The notes: generated from the sequence alone by a model not told the origin. DNA of 61,434 nucleotides from Xenorhabdus kozodoii (GCF_002632875.1 NZ_NJCX01000007.1:1-61434); one strand, 5' to 3'; positions 17,934 through 31,921 are shown, counted from the stretch's first letter. Made by a program: numbers and translations.

Positions 17934-18716
17934 ATGAGAAAAGTAATAGAAGTTGATGTGAAATCCCTAACAAGTAACCATCTCCGTTCACTATGCACTG
18001 GTGATGCATTAGCCATAAGAATACCTAATTTCGTTCAAACTTCCGTTATTGAGAGAGCAAAAGAACGATTATTTGTTCATCAGGATAAGGGAGCTCTCGG
18101 ACATGCTAGAGAGTTTACTCGACTTGGTATAGCTTATGCTGAGATAAAGACAGACGAGGTAAGGAAAGAATATCATCAACAAGCAATAAAAAATATTCAA
18201 CGGATACGTGATATATTTGGTGAATTAGCTTCACCAGTAGATTATTTCAGGACATTATTAGATGATATTTGGCCGGAAGGAGCACGTTTATTATCAGTTA
18301 AAAAACAAAAATGCTTTGTCGGTGTTTGCCGTTATCTTACTCCAAATGTTGATCTTGAACCTCATATTGATAGTTTAGAATGGACACTTCCTCCTGATAC
18401 TGATTGGACATTACAATACCAACTTTCAGCCAATATCTACATGCAGGTTCCTGAACACGGTGGAGAGCTTGAAATGTGGGACATTCAACCTAGTACTTTA
18501 GAATATGAACGCCTAAAAGGAACACGGCATTATGGTATTAATCGCCACGATATGCCTATGCCTGATTTAATTATTAAACCACAAGTGCGTGATTTAATCA
18601 TATTAAACCCTCGTTTTATACATGCCGTTCGACCAGTTAAAGAGCAAGATCGTATAACCCTTAGTTCTTTTATTGGAATTATATCTGAAAATGACCCATT
18701 AATTTATTGGAGTTGA
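17934..18716 (+). CDS. 2-oxoglutarate/Fe(II)-dependent oxygenase (diketopiperazine tailoring, inferred)
   Basis: This 260-residue protein has the iron-binding facial triad H144-x-D146 (LEPHIDSLEW) and H230 (NPRFIHAV), with R240 (QDRITLSSF) placed to bind the 2-oxoglutarate carboxylate, all within a double-stranded beta-helix core. It is the first gene of an operon: the stop is 3 bases before the cyclodipeptide synthase. A GGAG-type ribosome site precedes the ATG. By family it would hydroxylate, desaturate or otherwise oxidise a substrate using O2; context suggests the cyclic dipeptide made next door or its amino-acid precursor. The codon usage is AT-rich relative to the housekeeping genes. 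Confidence 0.82.
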   Translation: MRKVIEVDVKSLTSNHLRSLCTGDALAIRIPNFVQTSVIERAKERLFVHQDKGALGHAREFTRLGIAYAEIKTDEVRKEYHQQAIKNIQRIRDIFGELASPVDYFRTLLDDIWPEGARLLSVKKQKCFVGVCRYLTPNVDLEPHIDSLEWTLPPDTDWTLQYQLSANIYMQVPEHGGELEMWDIQPSTLEYERLKGTRHYGINRHDMPMPDLIIKPQVRDLIILNPRFIHAVRPVKEQDRITLSSFIGIISENDPLIYWS

Positions 18717-18719
18717 TAA

Positions 18720-19487
18720 ATGTACAAAGTTTCATTACAAGCGCAAGGAAAATTTAAAGCTGATCATTATATAGATAAAACAGTGCTTCTACTTATCAGC
18801 GTGGGAAAAGAATATCATGAAGGAGAAAAACTTTCTGCAACAATAGATAAAATAAATCAATCCGGTTTTAGTAGATGTATAATTGCTATAGCAGATTCTT
18901 TACAACGACATAACTATAGTACAGGCACAGCTCGTGATAACTACCAGTACAGTTTGACAAAAGGAAATGAATGGCTTAAGAATAATGTAGAGACTCTGTC
19001 TAACTTAACAATACCTCATGAAATTATTCGCTGGGATGTCTATCTTAAACGTGAAGACTATAAATATTACTATAACCGTATTCTGAATGAATATTACTCT
19101 AATAAATACTATCGTTCATGCATTAATGAAACTATCAATGTATTTTCAGAAAGAAATAATATCAAATATGGAACAGCAGAATATGAAGGTACTTTTTATC
19201 GATCACTTTTTTACATACTAGAAGAATGTCCTGTCATTATGCCAATGTGGGCCAATGATGGCATTGACTTTATCATCTATCCAAAACAAATGACGGCGGC
19301 AATGAGTAAAACCAGAGAAATTTTTGTTGAAAAATCACATAATGAGTATGTTAACTGGCTTTCTTTAAAATTTAAGAAAAAATCGCAATTACTTATTAAT
19401 ATATACCCTATGGATTCCAAGATGCAGCGCAGCCAACAAAGCGGCAACTTGAAAGACGACAGGTATAGAACAAAAGGAGCTAGTTGA
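18720..19487 (+). CDS. tRNA-dependent cyclodipeptide synthase (XYP subfamily)
   Basis: This 255-residue protein uses two aminoacyl-tRNAs to make a 2,5-diketopiperazine. Family residues, in AlbC numbering, are visible: catalytic Ser37 is S27 (LLISVGKEYH), Tyr178 and Glu182 are Y165 and E169 (FYILEECPVI), and Tyr202 is Y187 followed by P188 (FIIYPK). Residue 40 is K30 rather than Asn. Y-P with non-Asn at 40 defines the XYP subfamily rather than the AlbC-like NYH type. The IIAIADSLQRHNY stretch is also typical. About the last 27 residues are encoded by an ERIC-like repeat and are unlikely to be ancestral. The stop overlaps the MFS start (TGATG). The amino-acid pair cannot be read from sequence. 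Confidence 0.88.
   Translation: MYKVSLQAQGKFKADHYIDKTVLLLISVGKEYHEGEKLSATIDKINQSGFSRCIIAIADSLQRHNYSTGTARDNYQYSLTKGNEWLKNNVETLSNLTIPHEIIRWDVYLKREDYKYYYNRILNEYYSNKYYRSCINETINVFSERNNIKYGTAEYEGTFYRSLFYILEECPVIMPMWANDGIDFIIYPKQMTAAMSKTREIFVEKSHNEYVNWLSLKFKKKSQLLINIYPMDSKMQRSQQSGNLKDDRYRTKGAS
19402..19467. repeat. ERIC-like repeat, copy B, inside the cyclodipeptide synthase 3' end
   Basis: A 66-bp element with TATACC/GGTATA termini, nearly identical to the inverse of 17206-17274. It lies within the coding frame and supplies codons for IYPMDSKMQRSQQSGNLKDD. The AAAGGAG ribosome site of the next gene comes immediately after it. Confidence 0.82.
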
Positions 19488-20827
19488 TGAGTAAATCAGT
19501 TATTGCAACCCGAAAATATACCGGATTAATTGGAATATGTATTGCAAGTTTTCTTGGATGTATAGATCTCACCGTTGTGAATACTATTATTCCTGCCATT
19601 GGACGGGAATTTAATACCTCGTTGAGGGAAACACAATGGGTTACTTCTATATTTATGATAGCTCTTTCCGCCTTTATGGTCCCGGTCGGGACATTGGCTG
19701 ATAGTCGCGGGCGCAAAAAAATATTATTGTGGGGATTAATTCTGTTTGGCACAGCATCATTACTGGTTGGCCTCGCAACAAATCTTGCCGCCATCACTAC
19801 CTTTAGATTTATTCAAGGAATTGGTTGTGCCATTCTCTACACTGTTTCTGGGGCTATTATTTCTTACTTATTTGATGAACATGAACAAGGAAAAGCGCTT
19901 GGTATCTTATTTGGAGTTAATGGACTTGGGCTTGCAATAGGCCCAATTATCGGGGGTTTATTTGCAGGCATTATAGATTGGCGTTACGCATTCTTGATAA
20001 ATATTCCTTTTATCATTATTAGTTTTATTCTATGTGCCTGGTCCATACCTGAATATAAAACCGAAAAAGTGAAAAAATTAGATATATTTGGTTGTGTTTT
20101 CTTGATCATTTTTCTAATAAGTTTAGTCAGTTATTTCTCTTTGGATGGAAATGCCCTGCAACAATGGAGTCTATTGGCTATTGCAGTTATAGCATTGTTG
20201 ATCTTTATATGGCATGAGTTAAGAACACCAGAGCCAATTGTTGAATTCCATTTTTTCCGCAAAATGCGTTTTGTCTCTGCACTACTTGCAACATTTTTCC
20301 TTGCTTTTTTCTATTGCACAGTTCTGCTGACATTACCTATGTTTTTCGCAGGGCAATTGGGGAAAAATGATATCGAGATAGGTCTGTTCTTGCTCCCTGC
20401 CACCGTTATGTTTGCCTTAACTTCTCCCTGGGTCGGTAACCGCAGTGAAAAATTTGGCCCGCAACGAATCATTTTAGTTGGCTTGCTACTGTTTGTCGCC
20501 GCTGCCGCTTTCCTTGCACTCGCCTCAACACAGGTAAATGCCGGGTGGTTCATTGTCCCACTACTGTTATTTGGTATGGGATGGGGATCGATTCTTGGTC
20601 CATCAACATTAATTGCCCTGAATTCTCTGCCGCGTGCACAGGCTGCTGTTGCCATGGGAACTTCATGGACTATTCATAATGTAGGGGGAGCTTGTGGTAT
20701 TGCTTTTGCTGTATTTGTGTTAGCTCGCTTCAATACATTGATCCAAGGTTATCAAGCCCTGATGTTATTTTTGGCTGGATTTGCATTAGTCTTTACTTTT
20801 ATCTGTTATTTTCTCAATCGAAAATAA
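19487..20827 (+). CDS. MFS drug/metabolite exporter, DHA2 (EmrB-like)
   Basis: This 446-residue inner-membrane transporter has about 14 predicted hydrophobic segments. Motifs typical of drug:H+ antiporters are present: FLGCIDLTVVNTIIPAIG in helix 1 (motif D1), LADSRGRKKILLWG after helix 2 (motif A) and GLGLAIGPIIGGLFAG in helix 5 (motif C). It is translationally coupled to the cyclodipeptide synthase through a TGATG overlap and has an AAAGGAGC ribosome site, so it is probably the exporter or self-protection function for the product. Substrate is inferred only from the operon. Confidence 0.87.
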   Translation: MSKSVIATRKYTGLIGICIASFLGCIDLTVVNTIIPAIGREFNTSLRETQWVTSIFMIALSAFMVPVGTLADSRGRKKILLWGLILFGTASLLVGLATNLAAITTFRFIQGIGCAILYTVSGAIISYLFDEHEQGKALGILFGVNGLGLAIGPIIGGLFAGIIDWRYAFLINIPFIIISFILCAWSIPEYKTEKVKKLDIFGCVFLIIFLISLVSYFSLDGNALQQWSLLAIAVIALLIFIWHELRTPEPIVEFHFFRKMRFVSALLATFFLAFFYCTVLLTLPMFFAGQLGKNDIEIGLFLLPATVMFALTSPWVGNRSEKFGPQRIILVGLLLFVAAAAFLALASTQVNAGWFIVPLLLFGMGWGSILGPSTLIALNSLPRAQAAVAMGTSWTIHNVGGACGIAFAVFVLARFNTLIQGYQALMLFLAGFALVFTFICYFLNRK

Positions 20828-20874
20828 TCCCAGTGGCTCATTATGGAAAAATAAAGCGTTACCAGATTAATGAT

Positions 20875-20902
20875 AAAGCGCTGGTATTTTATCCAGCGCC
20901 TT
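20875..20902. terminator. Bidirectional hairpin between the MFS gene and mnmE
   Basis: AGCGCTGG pairs with CCAGCGCC around a TATTTTAT loop. The two genes converge here, and T-rich sequence follows on both sides, so it can end both transcripts. Confidence 0.7.
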
Positions 20903-20970
20903 GCTTTAATCAGATTTTCTTCACACAGTAGTAGAAGAGCCTCCGCAAGCGGACTTTATTTTTTGCAATC

Positions 20971-22335
20971 TTACTTCCCAATACAAAAACTGGAAAAAAT
21001 CCGGCCAAGTAAATCATCGGAAGTGAATTCACCGGTGATTTCACTCAATGCTTGCTGTGCCAACCGTAATTCTTCTGCCAACAATTCTCCTGAACGGGCA
21101 AAAACGAGCTGTTGATGGCCTTCCTGCAAATGTTCCGCCGCCGTGTTTAATGCCTGCAAATGACGACGACGGGCAAGGAAACCGCCTTCTGTATTGCCGT
21201 TAAAGCCCATCGTCTCTTTTAGATGATCGCGCAGAAAATCGACACCTTGTCCATCACGGGCTGAAAGACGGATTAATGTATAACCCTTGATTTCTGCAAA
21301 GCCCGTTGCTTCCCCTGTCATATCGGTCTTATTACGAATGACGGTAATAGGCAGCGATTCCGGTAACTTAGCCATAAACTCCGGCCAGATTTGGGCAGGT
21401 TCAACGGCATCCGTTGTCGTACTGTCGACCATAAACAGCACCCGATCCGCCTGCTCGATTTCCTGCCATGCCCGCTCAATGCCGATACGTTCTACCTCAT
21501 CACTGGCTTCGCGTAATCCTGCGGTATCAATCACATGCAGTGGCATCCCATCAATATGGATATGTTCACGCAAAACATCGCGCGTTGTGCCCGCAATATC
21601 AGTCACAATCGCCGCTTCACGGCCAGCCAATGCATTGAGCAAGCTGGATTTACCCGCATTCGGACGCCCGGCAATCACAACTTTCATGCCTTCACGTAAC
21701 AAACTGCCCTGACGTGCCTGTGAACGAACGTGCCCCAGTTCTGCGATAACTTCATCCAACTTGGCTTCTATCTTGCCATCAGAAAGAAAATCAATCTCTT
21801 CATCAGGAAAATCAATCGCGGCTTCAACGTAAATCCGCAGGTTAGTTAGCGCTTCCACCATTTGATGAACTTGGTTGGAGAACGCACCTTGCAAAGAATT
21901 CATCGCAGAACGTGCCGCCTGTTCGGAGCTGGCGTCAATCAAATCCGCAATGGCTTCTGCCTGCGCTAAGTCGAGCTTATCGTTGAGGAACGCCCGTTCA
22001 GAGAACTCGCCAGGGTTGGCAATGCGTACACCGGAAATGGTCAAAATACGCTTTAACAGCAAATCCAGAATGACTGGACCTCCGTGCCCTTGAAGCTCCA
22101 GAACATCTTCCCCCGTAAATGAGTTAGGGCCAGGGAAGTAAAGCGCAATGCCTTGATCAAGTACAGAGCCATCTGCGTCACGGAAAGGCAGGTAATCAGC
22201 ATAACGAGGTTTTGGGAGTTTGCCCAATACCACCTCAGCAACGTCTGCCGATTTAGGGCCAGAAATACGCAGAATGCCTACACCGCCTCGTCCCGGAGGC
22301 GTGGCCTGAGCGACTATCGTATCGGTGGTATTCAT
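20971..22335 (-). CDS. mnmE: tRNA modification GTPase MnmE
   Basis: MnmE, with MnmG (46353-48242 in this window), makes the 5-carboxymethylaminomethyl modification of wobble uridine 34. The 454-residue protein has an N-terminal folate-binding domain (about 1-118; [15 protein letters not shown]), helical domains and an inserted G domain (about 216-378) with P-loop [12 protein letters not shown], switch DIAGTTRD, G3 DTAGL and G4 NKTD. It ends with the invariant CIGK cysteine. Full length matches E. coli (454). A terminator at 22387-22407 separates it from yidC, so it has its own promoter. Confidence 0.98.
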   Translation of the reverse strand: MNTTDTIVAQATPPGRGGVGILRISGPKSADVAEVVLGKLPKPRYADYLPFRDADGSVLDQGIALYFPGPNSFTGEDVLELQGHGGPVILDLLLKRILTISGVRIANPGEFSERAFLNDKLDLAQAEAIADLIDASSEQAARSAMNSLQGAFSNQVHQMVEALTNLRIYVEAAIDFPDEEIDFLSDGKIEAKLDEVIAELGHVRSQARQGSLLREGMKVVIAGRPNAGKSSLLNALAGREAAIVTDIAGTTRDVLREHIHIDGMPLHVIDTAGLREASDEVERIGIERAWQEIEQADRVLFMVDSTTTDAVEPAQIWPEFMAKLPESLPITVIRNKTDMTGEATGFAEIKGYTLIRLSARDGQGVDFLRDHLKETMGFNGNTEGGFLARRRHLQALNTAAEHLQEGHQQLVFARSGELLAEELRLAQQALSEITGEFTSDDLLGRIFSSFCIGK

Positions 22336-22386
22336 GAAATTCTCTCTTTTGACCTATATTCGTTATCTTTCAAAACTAAAATAATA

Positions 22387-22407
22387 AAGGCGGCCAATGA
22401 CCGCCTT
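22387..22407 (-). terminator. Terminator downstream of yidC
   Basis: AAGGCGG/CCGCCTT stem around a short loop, followed on the minus strand by TTATTATTTTAG. It lies 37 bases past the yidC stop. Confidence 0.8.
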
Positions 22408-22443
22408 CCCGTTAAATTTTAAAAAGGAGTTCTTAAAAAAGAA

Positions 22444-24060
22444 CTACTTCTTATCGCGAGTATGCAAACCACGTTTTTCCAGACCGCGATAAATCACTTG
22501 CTGCTGGATAATAGTCACCAAGTTACTGACGATATAGTACAGCACCAGACCAGATGGGAACCACAGGAAGAAGATCGTAAACACGACAGGCATATAGGTC
22601 ATGATCTTCTGCTGCATTGGGTCAGTCACCGTAGTGGGTGACATTTTCTGGATAAAGAACATGGTCGCCCCCATCAGCAATGGCAGGATGTAATAAGGGT
22701 CTTGAGCAGACAAGTCCTTAATCCAACCGATAAATGGGGCATGACGCAATTCAACAGAACCCATCAACATGTAATACAGCGCCAGGAAGATTGGCATCTG
22801 AATAACCAGAGGCAGACAGCCACCCAATGGATTCACTTTCTCTGTCTTGTACAACGCCATCATTTCCTGGCTCATGCGCTGGCGGTCATCACCAATACGC
22901 TCACGCATCGCCGTGATTTTTGGCTGCAACAGACGCATTTTCGCCATTGAGGTATATTGCGCTTTAGTCAGCGGGTACATGATACCGCGCACGATAAAGG
23001 TGATCGCAATAATGGAGAAACCCCAGTTACCTATGAATTCATGCAGGAATTTCAGCAACTTGAATAACGGCTGAGAAATAAACCACAACCAGCCGTAATC
23101 AACGGTCAGATCGAGATGTGGTGCAACTGCCGCCATTTTGTCCTGAATTTCAGGGCCAATCCACAGGGTAGAAGAGATATTTTGCTGGCTATTTGCAGCA
23201 ATATTGATGTTTTCACCCTTGTACCCGATGATCGCCATATTTTGGTTTTTCAGGTCAATGGTATAGAAAGTACTGGTTTTGCCTTCTCCCGGAACCCACG
23301 CAGTGGCGAAATATTGCTGGAGCATCGCTATCCAGCCGCCTTTTGTCGTCACGGAAAGCGCTTTACTTTCAATATCATCAAACTTGTATTTTTCGTATTT
23401 TGCTTCATCAGAAGAGTAAGCCGCACCACGATAAGTATGCAGAGCAAAGTTGCTGCTGGCAGTATCACGGTGTTTTGGTAGCTCAATGCTCTGCTTCAAC
23501 TGACCGAAAAACGCCATCTGCAATGGCTTATCAGTGACGTTATTAATGTTGTAATCAACAGAAACCGTATAGTCACCCCGTTTTAGAACGAAGGTTTTGA
23601 CATAAACAACGCCATCCGGCGCGGTATAAGTCATTGGAATACGCAATTCATTCTGACCATCAGCCAAAACAAAGCTATTCTGAGTGGTGTGATAAAGTGG
23701 GCGTTCAGCTTGATTATCTGGACCATTAGTACCCGTTAACCCGCTTTGAGCCTGATAGGTGAATTCAGGGGTTGTTTCCAACAATTTGAACGGAGTTTTG
23801 GAACCGAGTGTATCAGGATAGGCCAGCAAATCAGCCTCCTCGATATCACCGCCACGAACATTGATATGCAATGAAAGCACATCCGTTTTCACGGTGATCA
23901 GTTTACCTTGCCCACTGCTTGTTTCGTTACTCAGCGTAGTATTTGTTTGCTGCGTGATCTGGGTCGTTGGTTGTGGGTTTTTATCACTCTCCCACGCTTG
24001 CCAGATCAAGAACGAAACAAACAGCAAAGCGATGAGAAGAAGATTGCGTTGCGAATCCAT
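22444..24060 (-). CDS. yidC: Membrane protein insertase YidC
   Basis: YidC inserts and folds inner-membrane proteins, including the F0 subunits a and c encoded at 43.6-44.7 kb. The 538-residue protein has an N-terminal membrane anchor ([17 protein letters not shown]), a large periplasmic beta-sandwich (about 55-330) and the conserved five-helix core (about 345-530) with [27 protein letters not shown] and the lipophilic C-terminal helices. The hydrophilic-groove arginine is in the [10 protein letters not shown] segment. It lies two bases after yidD in the rpmH-rnpA-yidD-yidC unit. Confidence 0.98.
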   Translation of the reverse strand: MDSQRNLLLIALLFVSFLIWQAWESDKNPQPTTQITQQTNTTLSNETSSGQGKLITVKTDVLSLHINVRGGDIEEADLLAYPDTLGSKTPFKLLETTPEFTYQAQSGLTGTNGPDNQAERPLYHTTQNSFVLADGQNELRIPMTYTAPDGVVYVKTFVLKRGDYTVSVDYNINNVTDKPLQMAFFGQLKQSIELPKHRDTASSNFALHTYRGAAYSSDEAKYEKYKFDDIESKALSVTTKGGWIAMLQQYFATAWVPGEGKTSTFYTIDLKNQNMAIIGYKGENINIAANSQQNISSTLWIGPEIQDKMAAVAPHLDLTVDYGWLWFISQPLFKLLKFLHEFIGNWGFSIIAITFIVRGIMYPLTKAQYTSMAKMRLLQPKITAMRERIGDDRQRMSQEMMALYKTEKVNPLGGCLPLVIQMPIFLALYYMLMGSVELRHAPFIGWIKDLSAQDPYYILPLLMGATMFFIQKMSPTTVTDPMQQKIMTYMPVVFTIFFLWFPSGLVLYYIVSNLVTIIQQQVIYRGLEKRGLHTRDKK

Positions 24061-24062
24061 CG

Positions 24063-24323
24063 TTAATGTTCTCTGTTATCGTCGTTTTTTCTAGGTGGGA
24101 CAGGATCATCACCACCTTCGTGTAAAGGGTGGCATTTTAATATGCGTTTCACTGTTAACCAACTGCCTTTTATCAATCCAAACCTGCTCAATGCCTCTAT
24201 ACCATAGTGGGAGCAGGTAGGATTGAAACGACAACGAGGCCCCAGCAGTGGACTAATCACTAACTGATAGCCTCTGATCAAAGCAATCAGGAGGCGCGAG
24301 CCAAGCGACAGTGACGACGCCAT
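24063..24323 (-). CDS. yidD: Membrane protein insertion efficiency factor YidD
   Basis: This 86-residue small, basic, membrane-associated protein has the signature [15 protein letters not shown] and [14 protein letters not shown]. It overlaps the 3' end of rnpA by 37 bases and is followed directly by yidC, as in all enterobacteria. It is thought to help YidC-dependent insertion. Confidence 0.95.
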   Translation of the reverse strand: MASSLSLGSRLLIALIRGYQLVISPLLGPRCRFNPTCSHYGIEALSRFGLIKGSWLTVKRILKCHPLHEGGDDPVPPRKNDDNREH

Positions 24324-24646
24324 AATTTGCCCAAAGCTTCCGTTAGCTCACGGTTATCAAGCTCAGCGACCCCTTTCCTCACCAAAACCACAAAATCCAT
24401 TGGAGGCAATTCATGTTGGTTTAAACGAAAACTTTCACGAGCGAGTCGCTTGATACGATTACGCTCATGAGCGCGTTTAACATTTTTTTTGGCGACGGTT
24501 AGACCGATGCGGGGATGCCCCAGCTCATTCAAGCGCCCAAGAATCGTTATCTCTGCGGAGCTTGCCCGTTGCGGCTGCTGGAAAACATAAGTGAAACGCT
24601 CGGGAGTTAACAAACGTAACTCCCTCGGAAAAGCGAGCTTAACCAC
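24287..24646 (-). CDS. rnpA: Ribonuclease P protein component
   Basis: RnpA is the protein cofactor of RNase P, binding pre-tRNA 5' leaders with the RnpB RNA. The 119-residue basic protein carries the RNR motif ([16 protein letters not shown], about 60-75), the family's hallmark, and the N-terminal [13 protein letters not shown] substrate-binding strand. It lies downstream of rpmH in the conserved origin-proximal operon, separated by only 18 bases. Confidence 0.97.
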   Translation of the reverse strand: MVKLAFPRELRLLTPERFTYVFQQPQRASSAEITILGRLNELGHPRIGLTVAKKNVKRAHERNRIKRLARESFRLNQHELPPMDFVVLVRKGVAELDNRELTEALGKLWRRHCRLARAS

Positions 24647-24664
24647 TTGGTATGGTTAGCTTTA

Positions 24665-25547
<883 letters not shown>

Positions 25548-26936
25548 GTGTCACTTTCGCTTTGGCAGCAATGTCTTGCCCGATTGCAGGATGAGTTACC
25601 TGCCACAGAATTCAGTATGTGGATACGACCCCTTCAGGCAGAACTGAGTGATAACACTTTGGCTCTCTATGCCCCCAACCGTTTTGTGTTGGATTGGGTA
25701 AGGGAAAAATATATTAATAATATCAATTTGTTATTAAATGATTTCTGTGGTCCTGAAGTACCGTTACTGCGTTTTGAAGTAGGGAATAAGCCTGTTTCAC
25801 CAAATCGGTCTACCTCTCAGAGAATCATTGCCGATATGCCGGTGGCTACTGCACCGTCCAATTCATCAGTACGCCCAAGCTGGGACAATGCAAAAGCCCA
25901 GCCTGAATTATCCTATCGTTCCAATGTTAATCCCAAGCATACGTTCGATAACTTTGTCGAAGGTAAATCCAACCAGCTCGCCAGAGCGGCTGCCAGACAA
26001 GTGGCAGATAATCCAGGAGGGGCATACAATCCTCTGTTCCTCTATGGCGGAACCGGATTGGGTAAAACCCACCTTTTGCACGCGGTCGGCAATAGCATTA
26101 TGGCACGTAAGGCTAATGCAAAAGTCGTTTACATGCACTCTGAACGCTTCGTTCAGGATATGGTAAAAGCATTACAAAACAATGCCATAGAAGAATTCAA
26201 ACGTTATTATCGCTCAGTGGATGCCTTGCTGATCGATGATATTCAGTTTTTTGCCAATAAAGAGCGATCCCAAGAAGAATTCTTTCACACGTTCAATGCA
26301 CTGTTAGAAGGAAATCAACAGATTATTCTGACATCAGATCGCTATCCGAAAGAGATAAATGGCGTCGAAGATCGGTTAAAATCTCGTTTTGGCTGGGGAT
26401 TGACCGTTGCTATTGAGCCGCCGGAGCTGGAAACTCGCGTTGCCATTCTGATGAAGAAGGCTGACGAGAATCAAATCCAGTTACCCGGGGAAGTCGCTTT
26501 CTTTATTGCTAAACGCCTGCGATCTAACGTTCGTGAACTCGAAGGCGCTTTGAATCGCGTCATCGCCAATGCTAATTTTACCGGCCGTGCGATTACTATT
26601 GATTTTGTACGCGAAGCATTACGTGATCTATTGGCTCTACAAGAAAAGCTGGTAACCATTGATAATATCCAGAAAACTGTCGCTGAATATTACAAAATCA
26701 AGGTTGCTGATCTGCTTTCCAAGCGCCGTTCACGCTCTGTTGCCCGTCCGAGACAAATGGCAATGGCGCTAGCAAAAGAGCTGACAAACCACAGCTTGCC
26801 TGAAATCGGGGATGCCTTTGGTGGACGTGACCATACAACCGTACTTCATGCTTGTAGAAAAATCGAACAACTGCGTGAAGAGAGTCATGACATCAAAGAA
26901 GATTTTTCTAACTTAATCAGAACATTATCTTCCTAG
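25548..26936 (+). CDS. dnaA: Chromosomal replication initiator DnaA
   Basis: DnaA binds the boxes of oriC (48.3-48.6 kb here) and opens the AT-rich 13-mers. The 462-residue protein begins with GTG, chosen for its AGGGGAG site and match to [19 protein letters not shown] of the family. Domain I spans about 1-85. The AAA+ domain (about 130-345) has Walker [12 protein letters not shown] near 170 and Walker [11 protein letters not shown]. The C-terminal domain IV DNA-binding signature is [14 protein letters not shown]. It leads dnaA-dnaN-recF-gyrB, with a 4-base gap to dnaN. Confidence 0.98.
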   Translation: MSLSLWQQCLARLQDELPATEFSMWIRPLQAELSDNTLALYAPNRFVLDWVREKYINNINLLLNDFCGPEVPLLRFEVGNKPVSPNRSTSQRIIADMPVATAPSNSSVRPSWDNAKAQPELSYRSNVNPKHTFDNFVEGKSNQLARAAARQVADNPGGAYNPLFLYGGTGLGKTHLLHAVGNSIMARKANAKVVYMHSERFVQDMVKALQNNAIEEFKRYYRSVDALLIDDIQFFANKERSQEEFFHTFNALLEGNQQIILTSDRYPKEINGVEDRLKSRFGWGLTVAIEPPELETRVAILMKKADENQIQLPGEVAFFIAKRLRSNVRELEGALNRVIANANFTGRAITIDFVREALRDLLALQEKLVTIDNIQKTVAEYYKIKVADLLSKRRSRSVARPRQMAMALAKELTNHSLPEIGDAFGGRDHTTVLHACRKIEQLREESHDIKEDFSNLIRTLSS

Positions 26937-26940
26937 CGCT

Positions 26941-28041
26941 ATGAAATTTATCATTGAACGTGAGCAATTATTAAAACCTTTGCAGCAGGTTAGCAGCCCC
27001 TTGGGAGGTCGTCCCACTTTGCCTATTTTAGGCAATTTATTGTTGCAGGTAACAGAAGGTTCCCTGCTGCTAACGGGCACTGATTTAGAAATGGAGATGA
27101 GGGCGCGGGTTACACTTACCCAGCCACATGAACAAGGTGCAACCACTGTCCCGGCACGTAAGTTCTTTGATATCTGGCGCGGATTGCCTGATGGCGCAGA
27201 AATCAGCGTAGAACTGGATGGCGATCGCATTCTCGTCCGTTCTGGCCGCAGCCGTTTTTCACTCTCGACTTTACCCGCTTCAGATTTTCCCAATCTTGAT
27301 GACTGGCAGAGCGAGGTCGAATTTTCGCTGCCCCAGGCCACACTGAAACGCCTGATCGAATCCACGCAATTTTCCATGGCGCATCAGGATGTTCGCTATT
27401 ATTTGAATGGCATGTTATTTGAAACAGAAGGCGAAGAGCTGCGTACCATCGCCACAGACGGGCACCGTTTAGCCGTTTGTTCCATGAATATTGGGCAAAA
27501 TCTGCCTTCCCATTCCGTGATCGTCCCTCGCAAGGGAGTCATTGAGTTAATGCGTCTGCTCGATGGCGGAGACAACCCGCTACAATTGCAGATTGGCAGC
27601 AACAACATTCGTGCCCATGTTGGTGATTTTACCTTCACCTCGAAGTTGGTTGACGGCCGTTTTCCCGACTACCGCCGCGTATTGCCAAAAAATCCCGATA
27701 AGATATTGGAAGCCAACTGTGACATGCTTAAGCAAGCATTTTCGCGGGCAGCGATTTTGTCCAATGAAAAATTCCGTGGCGTTCGCATCTACTTAAGCGA
27801 GAACCAACTTAGAATTACCGCCAATAATCCTGAACAGGAAGAGGCAGAAGAAATTGTTGATGTCAGTTACCCAGGCACTGAAATGGAAATTGGCTTTAAT
27901 GTCAGCTACATATTGGATGTCTTAAACGCCTTGAAATGTGAGCAAGTGAGTCTCCTGCTAACGGATGCCACATCCAGCGTAAAAATTGAGAATTCAGCTA
28001 GTCAGGCTGCGACTTATGTCGTGATGCCAATGCGCCTGTAA
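26941..28041 (+). CDS. dnaN: DNA polymerase III sliding clamp (beta)
   Basis: The 366-residue clamp subunit forms the dimeric ring holding polymerase III on DNA and also supports Hda-mediated DnaA inactivation. N terminus MKFIIEREQLLKPLQQVS and C terminus TYVVMPMRL are those of the enterobacterial protein; the C-terminal M-P-M-R-L lines the clamp-binding pocket. Three repeated domains of about 120 residues are apparent. It sits 4 bases after dnaA and 18 before recF. Confidence 0.98.
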   Translation: MKFIIEREQLLKPLQQVSSPLGGRPTLPILGNLLLQVTEGSLLLTGTDLEMEMRARVTLTQPHEQGATTVPARKFFDIWRGLPDGAEISVELDGDRILVRSGRSRFSLSTLPASDFPNLDDWQSEVEFSLPQATLKRLIESTQFSMAHQDVRYYLNGMLFETEGEELRTIATDGHRLAVCSMNIGQNLPSHSVIVPRKGVIELMRLLDGGDNPLQLQIGSNNIRAHVGDFTFTSKLVDGRFPDYRRVLPKNPDKILEANCDMLKQAFSRAAILSNEKFRGVRIYLSENQLRITANNPEQEEAEEIVDVSYPGTEMEIGFNVSYILDVLNALKCEQVSLLLTDATSSVKIENSASQAATYVVMPMRL

Positions 28042-28059
28042 CAAATTTAACTCATAGAT

Positions 28060-29148
28060 ATGATTCTCTCGCGTTTGCTGATCCGTGATTTCCGCAATAT
28101 CGCGGATGCTGACCTGCCATTGGCGACCGGTTTTAATTTTCTGGTTGGGCCAAATGGTAGTGGCAAAACAAGTATACTGGAAGCCATTTACACATTAGGC
28201 CATGGCCGTGCTTTTCGCAGTATTCAGGCAGGCAGGGTAATTCGCCATGATTGCGAAGAATTCATTCTGCATGGGCGGCTTGATCAGCAATCCGAACGTA
28301 CGTTATCGGTAGGCTTAAGTAAAAACCGCCTGGGCGATAGCAAAGTCAGGATAGATGGCAGTGATGGGCATAGGATTGCTGAGTTGGCGAAAATACTGCC
28401 CATGCAACTCATCACGCCAGAAGGTTTCACGTTACTCAATGGTGGCCCAAAATATCGTCGAGCCTTTATTGATTGGGGCTGTTTTCATAACGAGCCTCGC
28501 TTTTTTACTGCCTGGGCCAACCTGAAAAGGCTACTTAAGCAACGGAATGCGGCATTGCGACAAGTCTCCCGCTATAGCCAAATCCAGCATTGGGATCGAG
28601 AGCTTGCCCCTCTGGCAACTGAAATTAGTCAATGGCGAGCTGAATATATTGCAGGAATATCCGAAGACATAGAAAAAACCTGCAAACAATTTTTACCTGA
28701 ATTCACACTCAGTATCAGCTTCCAGCAAGGTTGGGACAAAGAGAGTGAATATGCACAACTGCTCGCGCGGCAGTTTGAGCGCGACAGATCGCTAACCTAT
28801 ACCGCTTCCGGCCCGCATAAAGCCGATCTGCGGATCAGAGCGGACGGTACACCAGTAGAAGATATGCTGTCCCGTGGTCAGTTGAAGTTACTGATGTGTG
28901 CTTTGAGGTTAGCACAGGGTGAATATTTCACCCGACAGAGCGGGCAAAAATGCCTGTATCTGCTTGATGATTTTGCCTCAGAACTGGATGCCGGCCGTCG
29001 TCAGCTATTAGCCGAGCGTCTAAAATCTACGCAAGCCCAAGTGTTTGTCAGTGCAATCACGGCCGGGCAAGTTACAGACATGATTGATGTAAATAGCAGG
29101 ATGTTTCGCGTAGAACATGGCAAAATAGAGGTTCAACCACAGGATTAA
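28060..29148 (+). CDS. recF: DNA replication and repair protein RecF
   Basis: RecF is an SMC-like ATPase that, with RecO and RecR, loads RecA at single-strand gaps. The 362-residue protein has Walker [16 protein letters not shown] (about 30-44), an ABC signature [12 protein letters not shown] (about 268-279) and Walker [12 protein letters not shown] (about 300-310). It is in the dnaA-dnaN-recF-gyrB operon with short spacing both sides. Confidence 0.97.
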   Translation: MILSRLLIRDFRNIADADLPLATGFNFLVGPNGSGKTSILEAIYTLGHGRAFRSIQAGRVIRHDCEEFILHGRLDQQSERTLSVGLSKNRLGDSKVRIDGSDGHRIAELAKILPMQLITPEGFTLLNGGPKYRRAFIDWGCFHNEPRFFTAWANLKRLLKQRNAALRQVSRYSQIQHWDRELAPLATEISQWRAEYIAGISEDIEKTCKQFLPEFTLSISFQQGWDKESEYAQLLARQFERDRSLTYTASGPHKADLRIRADGTPVEDMLSRGQLKLLMCALRLAQGEYFTRQSGQKCLYLLDDFASELDAGRRQLLAERLKSTQAQVFVSAITAGQVTDMIDVNSRMFRVEHGKIEVQPQD

Positions 29149-31581
<2,433 letters not shown>

Positions 31582-31603
31582 TATTCCTTACCCCACCATA
31601 AAA

Positions 31604-31632
31604 AACCTCATACAGATCCCTGTATGGGGTTT
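31604..31632 (+). terminator. Terminator after gyrB
   Basis: AACCTCATACAG pairs with CTGTATGGGGTT (one wobble) around an ATCC loop, 23 bases past the stop. The following 290 bases to 31921 are very AT-rich and hold no gene, only the presumed promoter of the next gene. Confidence 0.8.
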
Positions 31633-31921
31633 CATTTCCCGACCACTCAATATGTCATTATTATTCTATTCATGACCATAATCAGGGCAAAAATAAAACT
31701 AACAGCATATTGCTATAATTCATAAAAAAGACAATAAATTAAAAAACATTACAAAACAAATAAAAAATATAACCTTCCAATAGACAAAGAAAATATTTCA
31801 TTTATTCTACATAAGTCGCTATCCTTACAGCAGACTACCTCCGCCAACACACAAAACATAAAAAAACAAATCATCTACTTTCACCACAAGACAACGTATT
31901 TAAAATCGAAGAGATTTCATT

